IMG/VR virus record: IMGVR_UViG_3300046009_004793
Location: 1-64,000 of that record
Length of the DNA stretch: 64,000 nt
Strand: one strand, 5' to 3'
From: a virus
Below the pieces are notes generated by a model. The model was given only the letters and a program-made list of their open reading frames with translations. It did no database searches and was not told where the DNA came from. Below, piece after piece: positions 34,124 through 41,850 of the stretch; positions within the stretch are counted from its first letter, which is position 1, and the number at the start of each line of letters is the position of its first letter. Position numbers and translations under genes: made by a program.

Positions 34124-35620
34124 TTAATTCTCCTTTAGTTTCAGAGACACCAACTTATAGTTAAACTTCTCTTTAGTATATATTCGTATTCGTTCATCCA
34201 TATGATTGAGAGAGTGATTCCTATATTTTTTGTATTTTAAGTCATCTCCAATATCGTAAACTGCAACAGAATTTTTAGTTTCGCTTTTACGAAGTCCTCT
34301 ACCGATAGATTGTAAAACACGAATTACAGATTTAGAAGGAGAGGCAAAAACAATATTGTGTATATTTCTAATATTAATTCCAGTAGAACAAGTTCCATAT
34401 GAGGCAAGAAGTATTGAATTATCTTGTTTATCTACTACTTTTCTTATATGTTCTCTTTGTTCTACATCAGTTCCACCGTGTATAAAAAATATATCTTTAT
34501 CAGTTATATGATGTTTAAAATTCTCATACAAAGGTTTACCGTGTAATTCTACAAAATTAAACAACACAAGAGTATTTCCTTTTAAATTAGAACATAAATT
34601 TCTAATAAATGCATTTCTTTTGTTATTTGTGATAATCCATTTAATTTCTTCTTTATAAAGCATTCTTTTAGTTTCTTCTATCTCTTTATCAGAATACTGA
34701 AGAAGAATGCATTGTATTGAAAGATTTGATAACAGATTTTTTTCTATTAAATCGGATGTAGTTGTGACATGAAGAACTCTTCCAAATAATCCTTCTACTA
34801 CTAATTTATGAGTATGTGTTCCATCTAATGTTCCTGTAGTGCCTATGCGAATAGGACATTCGGTTAATTTTGACATCAAAGTAGATAAAGATTTTGCTTT
34901 AAATAAATGACATTCATCACCTACTACCATATCAAACTGTTCAAAGAATTCTTTTGGCATTTTATAAATGCTTTGCCACGTTGATATGACTACTCTTTTA
35001 TGAGTATCTTTTTCTTTACCTGAAGATATAACGTGACACCATCTCTCAGCAGACCATTTATTTTCTTTTGAATAGTCTTTAAAATCGCTGTACATCTGAG
35101 AAACAAGACCAACAGTGGGAACAACTACCAATACTTTTTTATCTGGTTTAATTCGGTCTAAAAACAATCGAATAAGACAATATATTATTAAAGATTTTCC
35201 ACTCCCGGTCGGGCACAACAACAAACATCTTTCTTTGTTTAGTGCGTGTGTTATTGCTTTTATTTGGTAGTCATGTGCTGTTATTCTTTTTCCCGATGCT
35301 GTTGGTTTTATAAATTCTTCAACAAATTTTGCAATTTGTTCTTCTGTGTATGTTTTGTCAATATGATCTAATGTTTGAATTGAATAATTTCTATCATTTG
35401 CAAATTTAATTAGATAGTCTTGAAGACCAGCATAAATTGTGTGGGTAAACAAATTAAAAAGGCGTATTTGTCCATCCCATACTTTATTTTTATAAGCAGG
35501 AGTAAATTGATAATTTGGTACGGCAAACGTAAAGTACTGATTTAATTCCTTTGCAATACTTCGTTCACAGTTTACTTTTATAAAAACAGAATTTACAGGT
35601 TCAATCACTAAATCGGGCAT
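34124..35620 (-). CDS. uvsW: UvsW DNA/RNA helicase
   Basis: SF2 helicase that unwinds R-loops, branched DNA and stalled forks, switching T4 to recombination-dependent replication. Walker A C-P-T-G-S-G-K-S at 136-143, D-E-C-H at 235-238, G-T-T-G-T-L-D as motif III region, and Q-S-I-G-R-G-L-R as motif VI near 440. The first ~110 residues form the small N-terminal DNA-binding domain. 498 aa, T4 502. There is no Shine-Dalgarno: a late box ends 5 nt before the ATG, so the message is probably leaderless. Confidence 0.95.
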   Translation of the reverse strand: MPDLVIEPVNSVFIKVNCERSIAKELNQYFTFAVPNYQFTPAYKNKVWDGQIRLFNLFTHTIYAGLQDYLIKFANDRNYSIQTLDHIDKTYTEEQIAKFVEEFIKPTASGKRITAHDYQIKAITHALNKERCLLLCPTGSGKSLIIYCLIRLFLDRIKPDKKVLVVVPTVGLVSQMYSDFKDYSKENKWSAERWCHVISSGKEKDTHKRVVISTWQSIYKMPKEFFEQFDMVVGDECHLFKAKSLSTLMSKLTECPIRIGTTGTLDGTHTHKLVVEGLFGRVLHVTTTSDLIEKNLLSNLSIQCILLQYSDKEIEETKRMLYKEEIKWIITNNKRNAFIRNLCSNLKGNTLVLFNFVELHGKPLYENFKHHITDKDIFFIHGGTDVEQREHIRKVVDKQDNSILLASYGTCSTGINIRNIHNIVFASPSKSVIRVLQSIGRGLRKSETKNSVAVYDIGDDLKYKKYRNHSLNHMDERIRIYTKEKFNYKLVSLKLKEN

Positions 35621-35625
35621 AACAG

Positions 35626-35633
35626 TATTTATT
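35626..35633 (-). promoter_or_regulatory. Late promoter AATAAATA, 5 nt before uvsW ATG
   Basis: The minus strand reads AATAAATACTGTTATG. The downstream CTGTT resembles the T4 extended consensus (TATAAATACTATT). The box covers the uvsY stop codon and forms the centre of a small dyad (CAGTA/TACTG, 35623-35637). Predicted +1 is at or next to the A of ATG. Confidence 0.65.
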
Positions 35634-36066
35634 ACTGCCCGTTAGCAAACTTTGTCCAATCAATTATTGATCGAATATTCCATTGTCGGTTGTTGATTAT
35701 CTTTATAATATTTTCAAGATAATTTACTTTTTCTCTCTGGTATTCTACTTTTAATTTTTGACGAATAACTTGATCATCGGCTTCGATTAGACGATCCATG
35801 TCAGTTCGAATGATGTGAAGATCAAACTGCTCCCATCCGTTTTCCTTGAGTTCTTCTTCAGTCATTTTGCCACTAAAGTATAACCATTTCTTTTTACGAA
35901 GAACTTCAAGTTCACTTTCTATGCGAGCCAAGGATAGTTTTTCTTCCATGAAAAAAAGAAGATACTTATTGTGTATTTGTGGTGTACGAACAGATTCTTT
36001 GTCGAGTTGTGTCTCATCCAAAGAAATATCTTTTTTGACCATTTCTTTTAGTTCATCAAATGTCAT
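35632..36066 (-). CDS. uvsY: Recombination mediator UvsY
   Basis: Loads the UvsX recombinase on single strands coated with gp32. M-T-F-D-E-L-K-E-M-V-K-K-D-I align with the T4 start (L-E-D-L-Q-E-E-L-K-K-D-V), then helical E-S-E-L-E-V-L-R, Y-F-S-G-K-M and I-R-S-I-I-D-W-x-K-F near the end. 144 aa, T4 137. It sits between gp3 and uvsW as in other T4-like genomes. I see no Shine-Dalgarno; a sigma70-like -10 lies 7 nt before the ATG. Confidence 0.92.
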   Translation of the reverse strand: MTFDELKEMVKKDISLDETQLDKESVRTPQIHNKYLLFFMEEKLSLARIESELEVLRKKKWLYFSGKMTEEELKENGWEQFDLHIIRTDMDRLIEADDQVIRQKLKVEYQREKVNYLENIIKIINNRQWNIRSIIDWTKFANGQ

Positions 36067-36073
36067 GACAAAA

Positions 36074-36101
36074 ATTATACATCAATTTAAGATGAAGTCA
36101 A
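36074..36101 (-). promoter_or_regulatory. Sigma70-like promoter upstream of uvsY
   Basis: TTGACT at 36101-36096 and TATAAT at 36079-36074, spacer 16 nt, the same elements and spacing as the promoter before RNase H. The -35 lies in the 3' end of gp3. Transcription would begin at or 1 nt from the uvsY AUG, so the mRNA would have almost no leader. Confidence 0.6.
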
Positions 36102-36620
36102 GGCTTCAAACTCAAAGTAGGTGTATCTAAAAGATGCCACGCACGATAATGGAACATTATCTGTATCTTGAACACTTAATGCTATTTCTGATAGGTCTAC
36201 TGGATATGCTTTTCTAAATGTGATTAAAAACTTTTCTTTGTAAGAACTGTTCATCAAATATAGGCTAATGTCAGAAAATCTATCTTTAAAGTTTATAGTA
36301 TTTTCTGTTGAAGTTAAATTGGCTATTGAAGTAATCCAATCATAAACTTCTTTCCATCCTCTTAAATTTTCATCTACTAAAAATTTAACAGAAAGTGGTT
36401 TAAAATCATATTTATTGCCTGGTATGCTTATCGCTGTACTGAGAGTGGTTGGCTGAATTAACTCTTGTAAAGAAATAGAAGGTATTGCTACTTGTTGTGC
36501 AAAATAAGATAGCGTTGGAGCCCGAGATATCATTAACCTAAAGTAATTTGAACTAAGGTAATTATTATTGTCGGGTCTAGAAATATCCGAAACAAAATCT
36601 ATATCAGTTTTCTTTGCCAT
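36087..36620 (-). CDS. gp3: Tail completion protein gp3-like
   Basis: Position between gp23 and uvsY and length 177 aa (T4 gp3 176) point to the tail tube terminator. R-L-M-I-S-R-A-P-T-L-S-Y-F-A-Q-Q-V-A-I-P-S-I near 28-49 is the tube-type N-terminal pattern, and F-K-P-L-S-V-K-F-L-V-D-E-N-L near 73 the next strand pair. It ends F-R-Y-T-Y-F-E-F. It would cap the tail tube before head joining. The ATG has no Shine-Dalgarno but a late box 5 nt away. Confidence 0.8.
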   Translation of the reverse strand: MAKKTDIDFVSDISRPDNNNYLSSNYFRLMISRAPTLSYFAQQVAIPSISLQELIQPTTLSTAISIPGNKYDFKPLSVKFLVDENLRGWKEVYDWITSIANLTSTENTINFKDRFSDISLYLMNSSYKEKFLITFRKAYPVDLSEIALSVQDTDNVPLSCVASFRYTYFEFEALTSS

Positions 36621-36625
36621 AATAT

Positions 36626-36633
36626 TATTTATT
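36626..36633 (-). promoter_or_regulatory. Late promoter AATAAATA, 5 nt before gp3 ATG
   Basis: Same box and identical distance (5 nt) to the start codon as at uvsW. It directly follows the gp23 terminator, so gp3 would need this promoter. Predicted leaderless message. Confidence 0.65.
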
Positions 36634-36634
36634 C

Positions 36635-36667
36635 AAAAAGAAAGGGGAGAGTCTTTCGACTCTCCCC
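36635..36667 (-). terminator. Strong terminator after major capsid gene
   Basis: Perfect 10-bp GC-rich stem (GGGGAGAGTC/GACTCTCCCC) with a GAAA tetraloop, followed by TTTCTTTTT on the minus strand. It lies 27 nt after the gp23 stop. Confidence 0.92.
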
Positions 36668-36693
36668 CATCCTCTCCCCAATTAGTTATTTAA

Positions 36694-38142
36694 TTAGAGT
36701 CCGAATCCAGTGTTACCGTGTAGGTTAGTGACTTGGAAAATTCGGTAGTATTGGTTTCCACCAAGAGCATTGATATCAGTGTTCTCGGAGAATGGATTTG
36801 CAACCATTCCGTAACGAGTCTTGAATCCAATCTTTGGTTGGAAAGTGTTTTGATCAACCGCTCTGACCATTTGTAGTGGAACGTATGGGCAGTAGAAGAT
36901 ACCGGCATCATATGGTGATGTACCACGATATCCAACTACACAGAAGTTAACACCCAACTTGGCATATGGATCGATATAAACCTTCATCTTGTTGTTTAGA
37001 ACACCAACAAAGGTATTGCCAGTGTCATCAACGTCGAGGTTAGCAGTCATTGCTGGTGCGAGGTTGAGGAAGCCACCCATTGTGAGTGCGCTTGCAACGT
37101 CGCTTGAGCAAACAAGGAAGTTACCCTTACCACGACGAGTCTCCTTAGCGATTACGTTTGCTTCACGCTCGATTTGGAACATGAGGCCACGGAATCTTTC
37201 AGCAGACCAACGACCGTCTGAGTCGGTGTTGAGATCGTAGATACCACCAGTTGAGAAATTGGTGAGATCGCTTTGAGTTGCACCGGTCTTAGCAACACGA
37301 TAAATTGTAGTGATCAACTCACGGTTGATTTCGTGCAAAATTTCGGTGCTGAGAATATTTGCGAGTTCGCTCTCGGCGTCAAGACCATGAACAGCCTTGA
37401 GGTCTTGTGCGAGTTCTGTGGTGTACTCAGCCTTTAGAGCGCGAGTCTTTGCTTCTACAGCAATACGCTCAATGCTGAATGCCATCTCACGGAACTGGGT
37501 TCCACCAGACTCACCGAGTTGTTCGGCTGTTGAGGTGAGGAAACCACGGAAAGCATTCATGTCGAATCCGCTATCGCGAATACCCCATTGATTGCTTGTG
37601 CTTGCATCACCAGAACCGGCGCTAGCACCGATTGGGTTGATACCACCGGTTGCAGAGAATGCTGCGCCGTTTGATGTGTTTCCGCTACCACCGAACTTAG
37701 CGTATGCTTCGTTCCATAGTGCTTCACCATACCGTTTGTCATTGTTATTGACGACACCACCGCGTGATGGTTCTTGTCGGTCATAACGACTACGCATTGC
37801 GAAGATGAGACCGGTTGGTGCAGTCATTGGCTGAACACCAGCGATATCATAAGCAATGAGGTTTGGCATTGAACGACGAACGAGGCTGATTAGGATTGGG
37901 TCATAACCAGCGAGGTTGCCAGCGGTTCCTGCTGCTTGGGTAACGCTAAAACCACCACCCATGCTGTTGGCTGGTGTTTCAACGAGATATTGCTCTCTGA
38001 GAGCCTTTTCTTGGTTCTCTAAGAGGACAGCGGTTACCTTCTTGCGGTAGCTGTCTCCGATTGATGGAAGTGCCTCGTGAGAGAGAAGGGGTTCCCACTT
38101 CTCAGTTAGCACATCGTAAGATGAGTTGCTTGAAAAATCCAT
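36694..38142 (-). CDS. gp23: Major capsid protein gp23
   Basis: HK97-fold capsomer subunit. L-L-S-H-E-A-L-P-S-I, A-N-L/A-G-Y-D-P-I-L-I-S-L-V-R-R-x-M-P-N-L-I-A-Y-D and P-M-T-A-P-T-G-L-I-F-A-M-R are T4-like gp23 landmarks. A likely gp21 cleavage site is L-V-E55 before T-P-A-N, removing the N-terminal 55 residues. 482 aa, T4 521. AAGGAG Shine-Dalgarno. Its DNA is visibly richer in G+C than most of the window, as expected for a highly expressed gene. A strong terminator follows. Confidence 0.96.
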   Translation of the reverse strand: MDFSSNSSYDVLTEKWEPLLSHEALPSIGDSYRKKVTAVLLENQEKALREQYLVETPANSMGGGFSVTQAAGTAGNLAGYDPILISLVRRSMPNLIAYDIAGVQPMTAPTGLIFAMRSRYDRQEPSRGGVVNNNDKRYGEALWNEAYAKFGGSGNTSNGAAFSATGGINPIGASAGSGDASTSNQWGIRDSGFDMNAFRGFLTSTAEQLGESGGTQFREMAFSIERIAVEAKTRALKAEYTTELAQDLKAVHGLDAESELANILSTEILHEINRELITTIYRVAKTGATQSDLTNFSTGGIYDLNTDSDGRWSAERFRGLMFQIEREANVIAKETRRGKGNFLVCSSDVASALTMGGFLNLAPAMTANLDVDDTGNTFVGVLNNKMKVYIDPYAKLGVNFCVVGYRGTSPYDAGIFYCPYVPLQMVRAVDQNTFQPKIGFKTRYGMVANPFSENTDINALGGNQYYRIFQVTNLHGNTGFGL

Positions 38143-38171
38143 TTCTTATTCTCCTTAAATGTGTTTAGAAA

Positions 38172-39119
38172 TTAGAGTTTGTTTGATTTGGCAAGACGAT
38201 CAAGTGTGCTCAAGTATGCATTCATGCTTGAACCAACTTCTGGTGTGATCTTCTTGTCGGTTGTTTCTTCTACCAGATTGTTTACGGTTGGTGCAGAGTT
38301 AAAGTAACTCTCTTTGAGTACATTTAATTTCTCTGCATATTGTTCTAGACTTTCGAATTCGACTCCTTCAGCCAAAGATGCAAATTTCTCAACTTCAACA
38401 TCGCTTAAACCATTAGCAACGTTTGAGAAAACTTGTGATGCTTGGTAAGCAAGAAGTTCTTTTTCGAGTTCCATGTTCTTTTGTAGTTGTTCGTTGAGTG
38501 AAGATTCGAGTTCTTCGTTCTCTGAAAAGAGTCCGTCAATGACATCGTACTTTTCTTCTGGAACTTCGATGTAGTGTGACTCAAAGAGTTCCTTGAGCCC
38601 GGACATAAAGTTTTCTGCAATTTCGGTACGAATACCATTTTCGACTGCAAGTTTATTCTCTTCCATCCACTCCTCAACAACGTAACCAAGATAATCATCG
38701 AGTCTTTCAGCAAGTGTATTAACTGCTTCTTCGACTTCCTCTTGAATTACTGTTGCGGCTTCAGAAAGAACTTGCTCACGAAGGGAATTTACTCTCTCGT
38801 TTACTGCGGCTTCGAAAATGGTCTTAGCCTTGTTCATGAATTCTTCAGAAAGAGTTTCACCGTTGAACAAAGCGTCTAGGTGTTCGTGCATTTCTTTTGC
38901 ACCATATTCACCCATCTCTTCGTTCTCTTCGTCTTCTTCCCCCTCCTCAGCAACTGCTTTAGTATTGGCTTTTGCTCCACCTGTTGGGCGAAGAGTAGCC
39001 ATATTTGCTGCTGCATTTGGATTGAAGTTTGCAAAGGGGTCCCATTGTACTGTTTTACCGTCTGCGGTTTGGGGGGCTGCACCGTTGGCGGCGTGTGTTG
39101 GTGTAGATTGTTTTTCCAT
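38172..39119 (-). CDS. gp22: Prohead scaffold core protein gp22
   Basis: Acidic, strongly helical protein directly before gp23, as in T4. Low-complexity acidic run near 75-90 (E-E-G-E-E-D-E-E-N-E-E-M), then long heptad-like helices (L-N-E-Q-L-Q-K-N-M-E-L-E-K-E-L-L). Predicted internal scaffold degraded by gp21 during maturation; E-rich I/L-x-E sites are plentiful. 315 aa, T4 269. GAGG lies before the ATG and a possible ACTAAATA late box 30 nt upstream. Confidence 0.85.
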   Translation of the reverse strand: MEKQSTPTHAANGAAPQTADGKTVQWDPFANFNPNAAANMATLRPTGGAKANTKAVAEEGEEDEENEEMGEYGAKEMHEHLDALFNGETLSEEFMNKAKTIFEAAVNERVNSLREQVLSEAATVIQEEVEEAVNTLAERLDDYLGYVVEEWMEENKLAVENGIRTEIAENFMSGLKELFESHYIEVPEEKYDVIDGLFSENEELESSLNEQLQKNMELEKELLAYQASQVFSNVANGLSDVEVEKFASLAEGVEFESLEQYAEKLNVLKESYFNSAPTVNNLVEETTDKKITPEVGSSMNAYLSTLDRLAKSNKL

Positions 39120-39149
39120 AAATTTCTTGTCCTCTATAAGAACTATTGT

Positions 39150-39157
39150 TATTTAGT
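39150..39157 (-). promoter_or_regulatory. Possible late promoter ACTAAATA before gp22
   Basis: Two mismatches to TATAAATA, 30 nt before the gp22 ATG and followed by a normal leader with GAGG. Position before scaffold and capsid genes is right for a late promoter, sequence is weak. Confidence 0.35.
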
Positions 39158-39180
39158 AAATTTTGTTTTTTAAGCCTTAA

Positions 39181-40197
39181 TTAGTGGTCACGCTTCTTTT
39201 TGCTTTCCATCAGCGGATTGGGTGCTAGTGTTGCCATTCTTGCATTTGGATTAGGCATATTGCTAAGTGTGGTTTGTTGTCTTCGTTGTCGTAGAGCGTC
39301 GTAAGCAGATTTAGTTTTGGCAAACTGAGGTGTGTTTATTCTATTTCCAAGTAACTCTGCTCTTTTTTGTAATTCTGCATCAAAATTTGTGTTTGATGAT
39401 ATTGGTTTTGTTTTTTCAGCATCTGTTGCTGGTCCTAGTTCTGGTCTTCTAATAACAGAACCAGGTCTTGTAATTTGTACTGGTAGAGTTGCATTAGTTT
39501 GTGCAATTTCTGTTTCTAGTCTTGCTCTATCTCTCTCTGCTTCTTGTTCTGGTGTTAACTTGGTGCTAACATTTGGTGGAGATACTGCACCTCTTAGTTT
39601 TTGTAATAAACTTCCGGTTCTTGCTACTGCTCCACCAATTCCTCGTTGAACAGAATCAGAACTACCAAGTGCATCAACGGCACCAAGAATTCTATTACCA
39701 CTTGTATCTCTACGTCCCAATCGTGCATTTCTCTTTTCAAATGCAGTTGCTAATGCTCCAACTGCTCCTGCGACTACATTAGATCCAATTGCTCCGTAAA
39801 TCCCACCGAGTCTTTGCTTTGCTGCTTGTCTTGTTACTACTTGACTACCCATTTGCATCGTATTAGGAGGAACAGCCGGTGTAAATTCTGGTCTAAATGT
39901 TGATGGTGTTCTATTCTGTCTTCCAAGAGAAGGCATTGCTGATGGTTTAGGTAATTGATTAGGATCTAATACTCCAGCGCCTACTTTTCTGCTCAAATCA
40001 CCAGGTCTTAATAAACTTCTTTTAGTATAAGATGTTGGTGGTCTTTCTTGTACTGGTTGTCTTGTTTCTGGATTGATTAATGGTTGTCCTGTTCGCGGAT
40101 CAATACCACCAGCAACAGCCCGACTAGCAGTGGCTGCTGCAAGTGTTCTAGTTGCAGCATTTTGCTGTTCTTTAAGATATTGCTTAAAACTTAGCAT
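39181..40197 (-). CDS. Probable prohead-associated protein (338 aa)
   Basis: Unknown family inserted between gp21 and gp22. It starts M-L-S-F-K-Q-Y-L-K-E, the short N-terminal tag seen on several T4-like internal head proteins. The rest is Pro/Arg/Ala/Thr rich and largely disordered, with one hydrophobic alanine/glycine stretch (G-A-I-G-S-N-V-V-A-G-A-V-G-A-L-A near 136-151). Strongly basic overall, so it could be packed with DNA or the core. Start overlaps the gp21 stop (TAATG). Confidence 0.65.
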   Translation of the reverse strand: MLSFKQYLKEQQNAATRTLAAATASRAVAGGIDPRTGQPLINPETRQPVQERPPTSYTKRSLLRPGDLSRKVGAGVLDPNQLPKPSAMPSLGRQNRTPSTFRPEFTPAVPPNTMQMGSQVVTRQAAKQRLGGIYGAIGSNVVAGAVGALATAFEKRNARLGRRDTSGNRILGAVDALGSSDSVQRGIGGAVARTGSLLQKLRGAVSPPNVSTKLTPEQEAERDRARLETEIAQTNATLPVQITRPGSVIRRPELGPATDAEKTKPISSNTNFDAELQKRAELLGNRINTPQFAKTKSAYDALRQRRQQTTLSNMPNPNARMATLAPNPLMESKKKRDH

Positions 40198-40841
40198 TAA
40201 AGTTTCTTAAAAAAGTCTTCAAATAATCTTAATGCTTTTTTTTCTATATTTTTGGTTGAAGTCTTTTTCATGGTTCGTTTTGCTTCCATCAAATCTCTCT
40301 CCAACCAAGAACCATTATTCCATACCCATTCTTTTCCTTCCATGATGCCATTTACAAATGCACCCGGAGCAGATGGATCAGCAACAATATCAACGGCAGA
40401 AAGCATCAAATCTGGTTGAACAATCTTTTTTCCATTTTGCTCAACGAGTGATCCCATTGCTCTTGAACTAACACCAAGTTTTGCACCTTCTCGAATTAGT
40501 TCTCCTGCTATCTTTCCCATTGGAGTACTTTCAAGAATTTTGGCTTTTCCATAAACCTTATTCTTTTTGAATTCCAACATAACGATTCTGTGACTAACTC
40601 TATCAAGGTTTACAGTTGGACCTGTTGGATGTCCTAGTTCACCAAAGGCACGATTGCAATTCACAAATTCGGTAATATAACGACCAACCTCTTTGTTTAG
40701 AGTATCATAAGGATATACTCTACCGTTTCGGTTACATTCATCAGAAACCATGAAGACACCCTCTATAAAGAGAGACTTTTTATCTTCTGGACCTTCTGTA
40801 ATGTATTGAATGTCCTCTATAGTTTCTGTGATGAGTTTCAT
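40197..40841 (-). CDS. gp21: Prohead maturation protease gp21
   Basis: Serine protease (S77 type) that trims the capsid and core. Catalytic triad candidates in order: His in G-H-P-T-G-P-T-V-N near 79 or H-R-I-V nearby, Ser in G-V-S-S-R-A-M-G near 128-131, Asp in V-D-I-V-A-D-P near 155. N-R-N-G-R-V-Y near 34 is also typical. Start set at ATG 40841 (TAATG with the upstream gene), giving 214 aa, T4 212. The helical C-terminus may be removed on activation. Confidence 0.92.
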   Translation of the reverse strand: MKLITETIEDIQYITEGPEDKKSLFIEGVFMVSDECNRNGRVYPYDTLNKEVGRYITEFVNCNRAFGELGHPTGPTVNLDRVSHRIVMLEFKKNKVYGKAKILESTPMGKIAGELIREGAKLGVSSRAMGSLVEQNGKKIVQPDLMLSAVDIVADPSAPGAFVNGIMEGKEWVWNNGSWLERDLMEAKRTMKKTSTKNIEKKALRLFEDFFKKL

Positions 40842-41410
40842 TATTCGTCTTTCTTTGCTTTCTTCCATGCAGTTGCATATTGAACAGACTTACCGCGTTT
40901 GCCATATTGTGCTTTAAAGGATTCTCTTGCCTTTTTAGAATGAGTCATGTGTTTCATACCGGAAGGAGAAACTTCATCTAGTTGTTCAGTTTCTTCTGAA
41001 ATTCCAGTGGACTTTTTGAATGCTTTTTGATTCATTTCCGCTGCTTTATTATCTTGATTGCAATTATCGCAACCTTCATCTTCATAAACTAAACCATCTT
41101 CTCCCATTTTTTCTTCCTCGTCTTCTTCCTCTTCCTCCTCCTCTTCCTCCTCTTCCTCTTCCTCTTTTTTCTCAAGAAGATCATTTAGTTCTGAACGAAG
41201 TTCATTGGCTTCATCAAGTTCAGTTTCTAGTTCTAATTCACCTTCAACCTCTTCCTCTGTAGTTTCATCCAAGAAAGTCTGTGGTGCATATTCTTCAAAC
41301 TTGGCTTGAAGTCTCTCGTTGAGTTTTTGCATCAAAAGATCGTGTACGATTCTTTTTGTTTCTACTACGTTCTCTTGAATTACGTTTTTAATTAGATCGT
41401 TGGTGTCCAT
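40841..41410 (-). CDS. Acidic prohead core protein, gp67-like
   Basis: Lies immediately before gp21, where T4 has the core genes 67 and 68. The middle is a run of fifteen glutamates broken by aspartate (about 83-99), flanked by more acidic sequence. The C-terminus is basic (M-T-H-S-K-K-A-R, then A-W-K-K-A-K-K). An acidic centre is the T4 gp67 hallmark, though T4 gp67 is only 80 aa. CGGAG Shine-Dalgarno. Internal core or scaffold role is inferred from place and composition. Confidence 0.65.
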   Translation of the reverse strand: MDTNDLIKNVIQENVVETKRIVHDLLMQKLNERLQAKFEEYAPQTFLDETTEEEVEGELELETELDEANELRSELNDLLEKKEEEEEEEEEEEEEEDEEEKMGEDGLVYEDEGCDNCNQDNKAAEMNQKAFKKSTGISEETEQLDEVSPSGMKHMTHSKKARESFKAQYGKRGKSVQYATAWKKAKKDE

Positions 41411-41412
41411 TT

Positions 41413-41850
41413 TTATCTCCGGTATAATTTTTCCGCAGTTTTTACTGCTTTCTTGAATCCATGTTCTGATTCAAGCATGAGGTTTACTAACTTATCCTTA
41501 TGTGAAGTATTTAGAGTTTTATATAATTCTGCCAAATATTTAGCCATATTTGGAGTTATTTCAAGTAGAGAACCATCTTTTGCGGTTGCCCAAGTAGTTC
41601 TGTTTGTATTAATTGCAACATTTACTTCATTAATAGGCATATACTCAACAGAAACCTTTTCCTCAAAAATTTTTATTTCTTTTTTTGGTTTAGGTTTTGT
41701 TTGTATGTTTTTTAATATTTTGTTTGCTTCTTTTAGATAAAGATGCGCTAAAGAATCACAGATTTTTTCCTTAATAAGAGAATATACTTCCTTTTTAAAA
41801 AGGTCTTTATTTTCTTCTTTTAAGGCTGAAAACTCTGGACGGTTATTCAT
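41413..41850 (-). CDS. Probable prohead core protein, gp68-like position (145 aa)
   Basis: Between portal gp20 and the acidic core gene. No motif recognised. N-terminal helical segment (L-F-K-K-E-V-Y-S-L-I-K-E-K-I), Lys-Pro linker (T-K-P-K-P-K-K-E), then T-W-A-T-A-K-D-G-S-L-L-E-I-T and a helical end. T4 gp68 has 141 aa and the same neighbourhood. Function by position only. Overlaps the portal stop by ATGA. Confidence 0.55.
   Translation of the reverse strand: MNNRPEFSALKEENKDLFKKEVYSLIKEKICDSLAHLYLKEANKILKNIQTKPKPKKEIKIFEEKVSVEYMPINEVNVAINTNRTTWATAKDGSLLEITPNMAKYLAELYKTLNTSHKDKLVNLMLESEHGFKKAVKTAEKLYRR

Noticed and set aside
39165-39175. Terminator after the 338-aa head gene (TAAGGCTTAAAAAAC)
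   Set aside because: The possible stem is only three or four base pairs.
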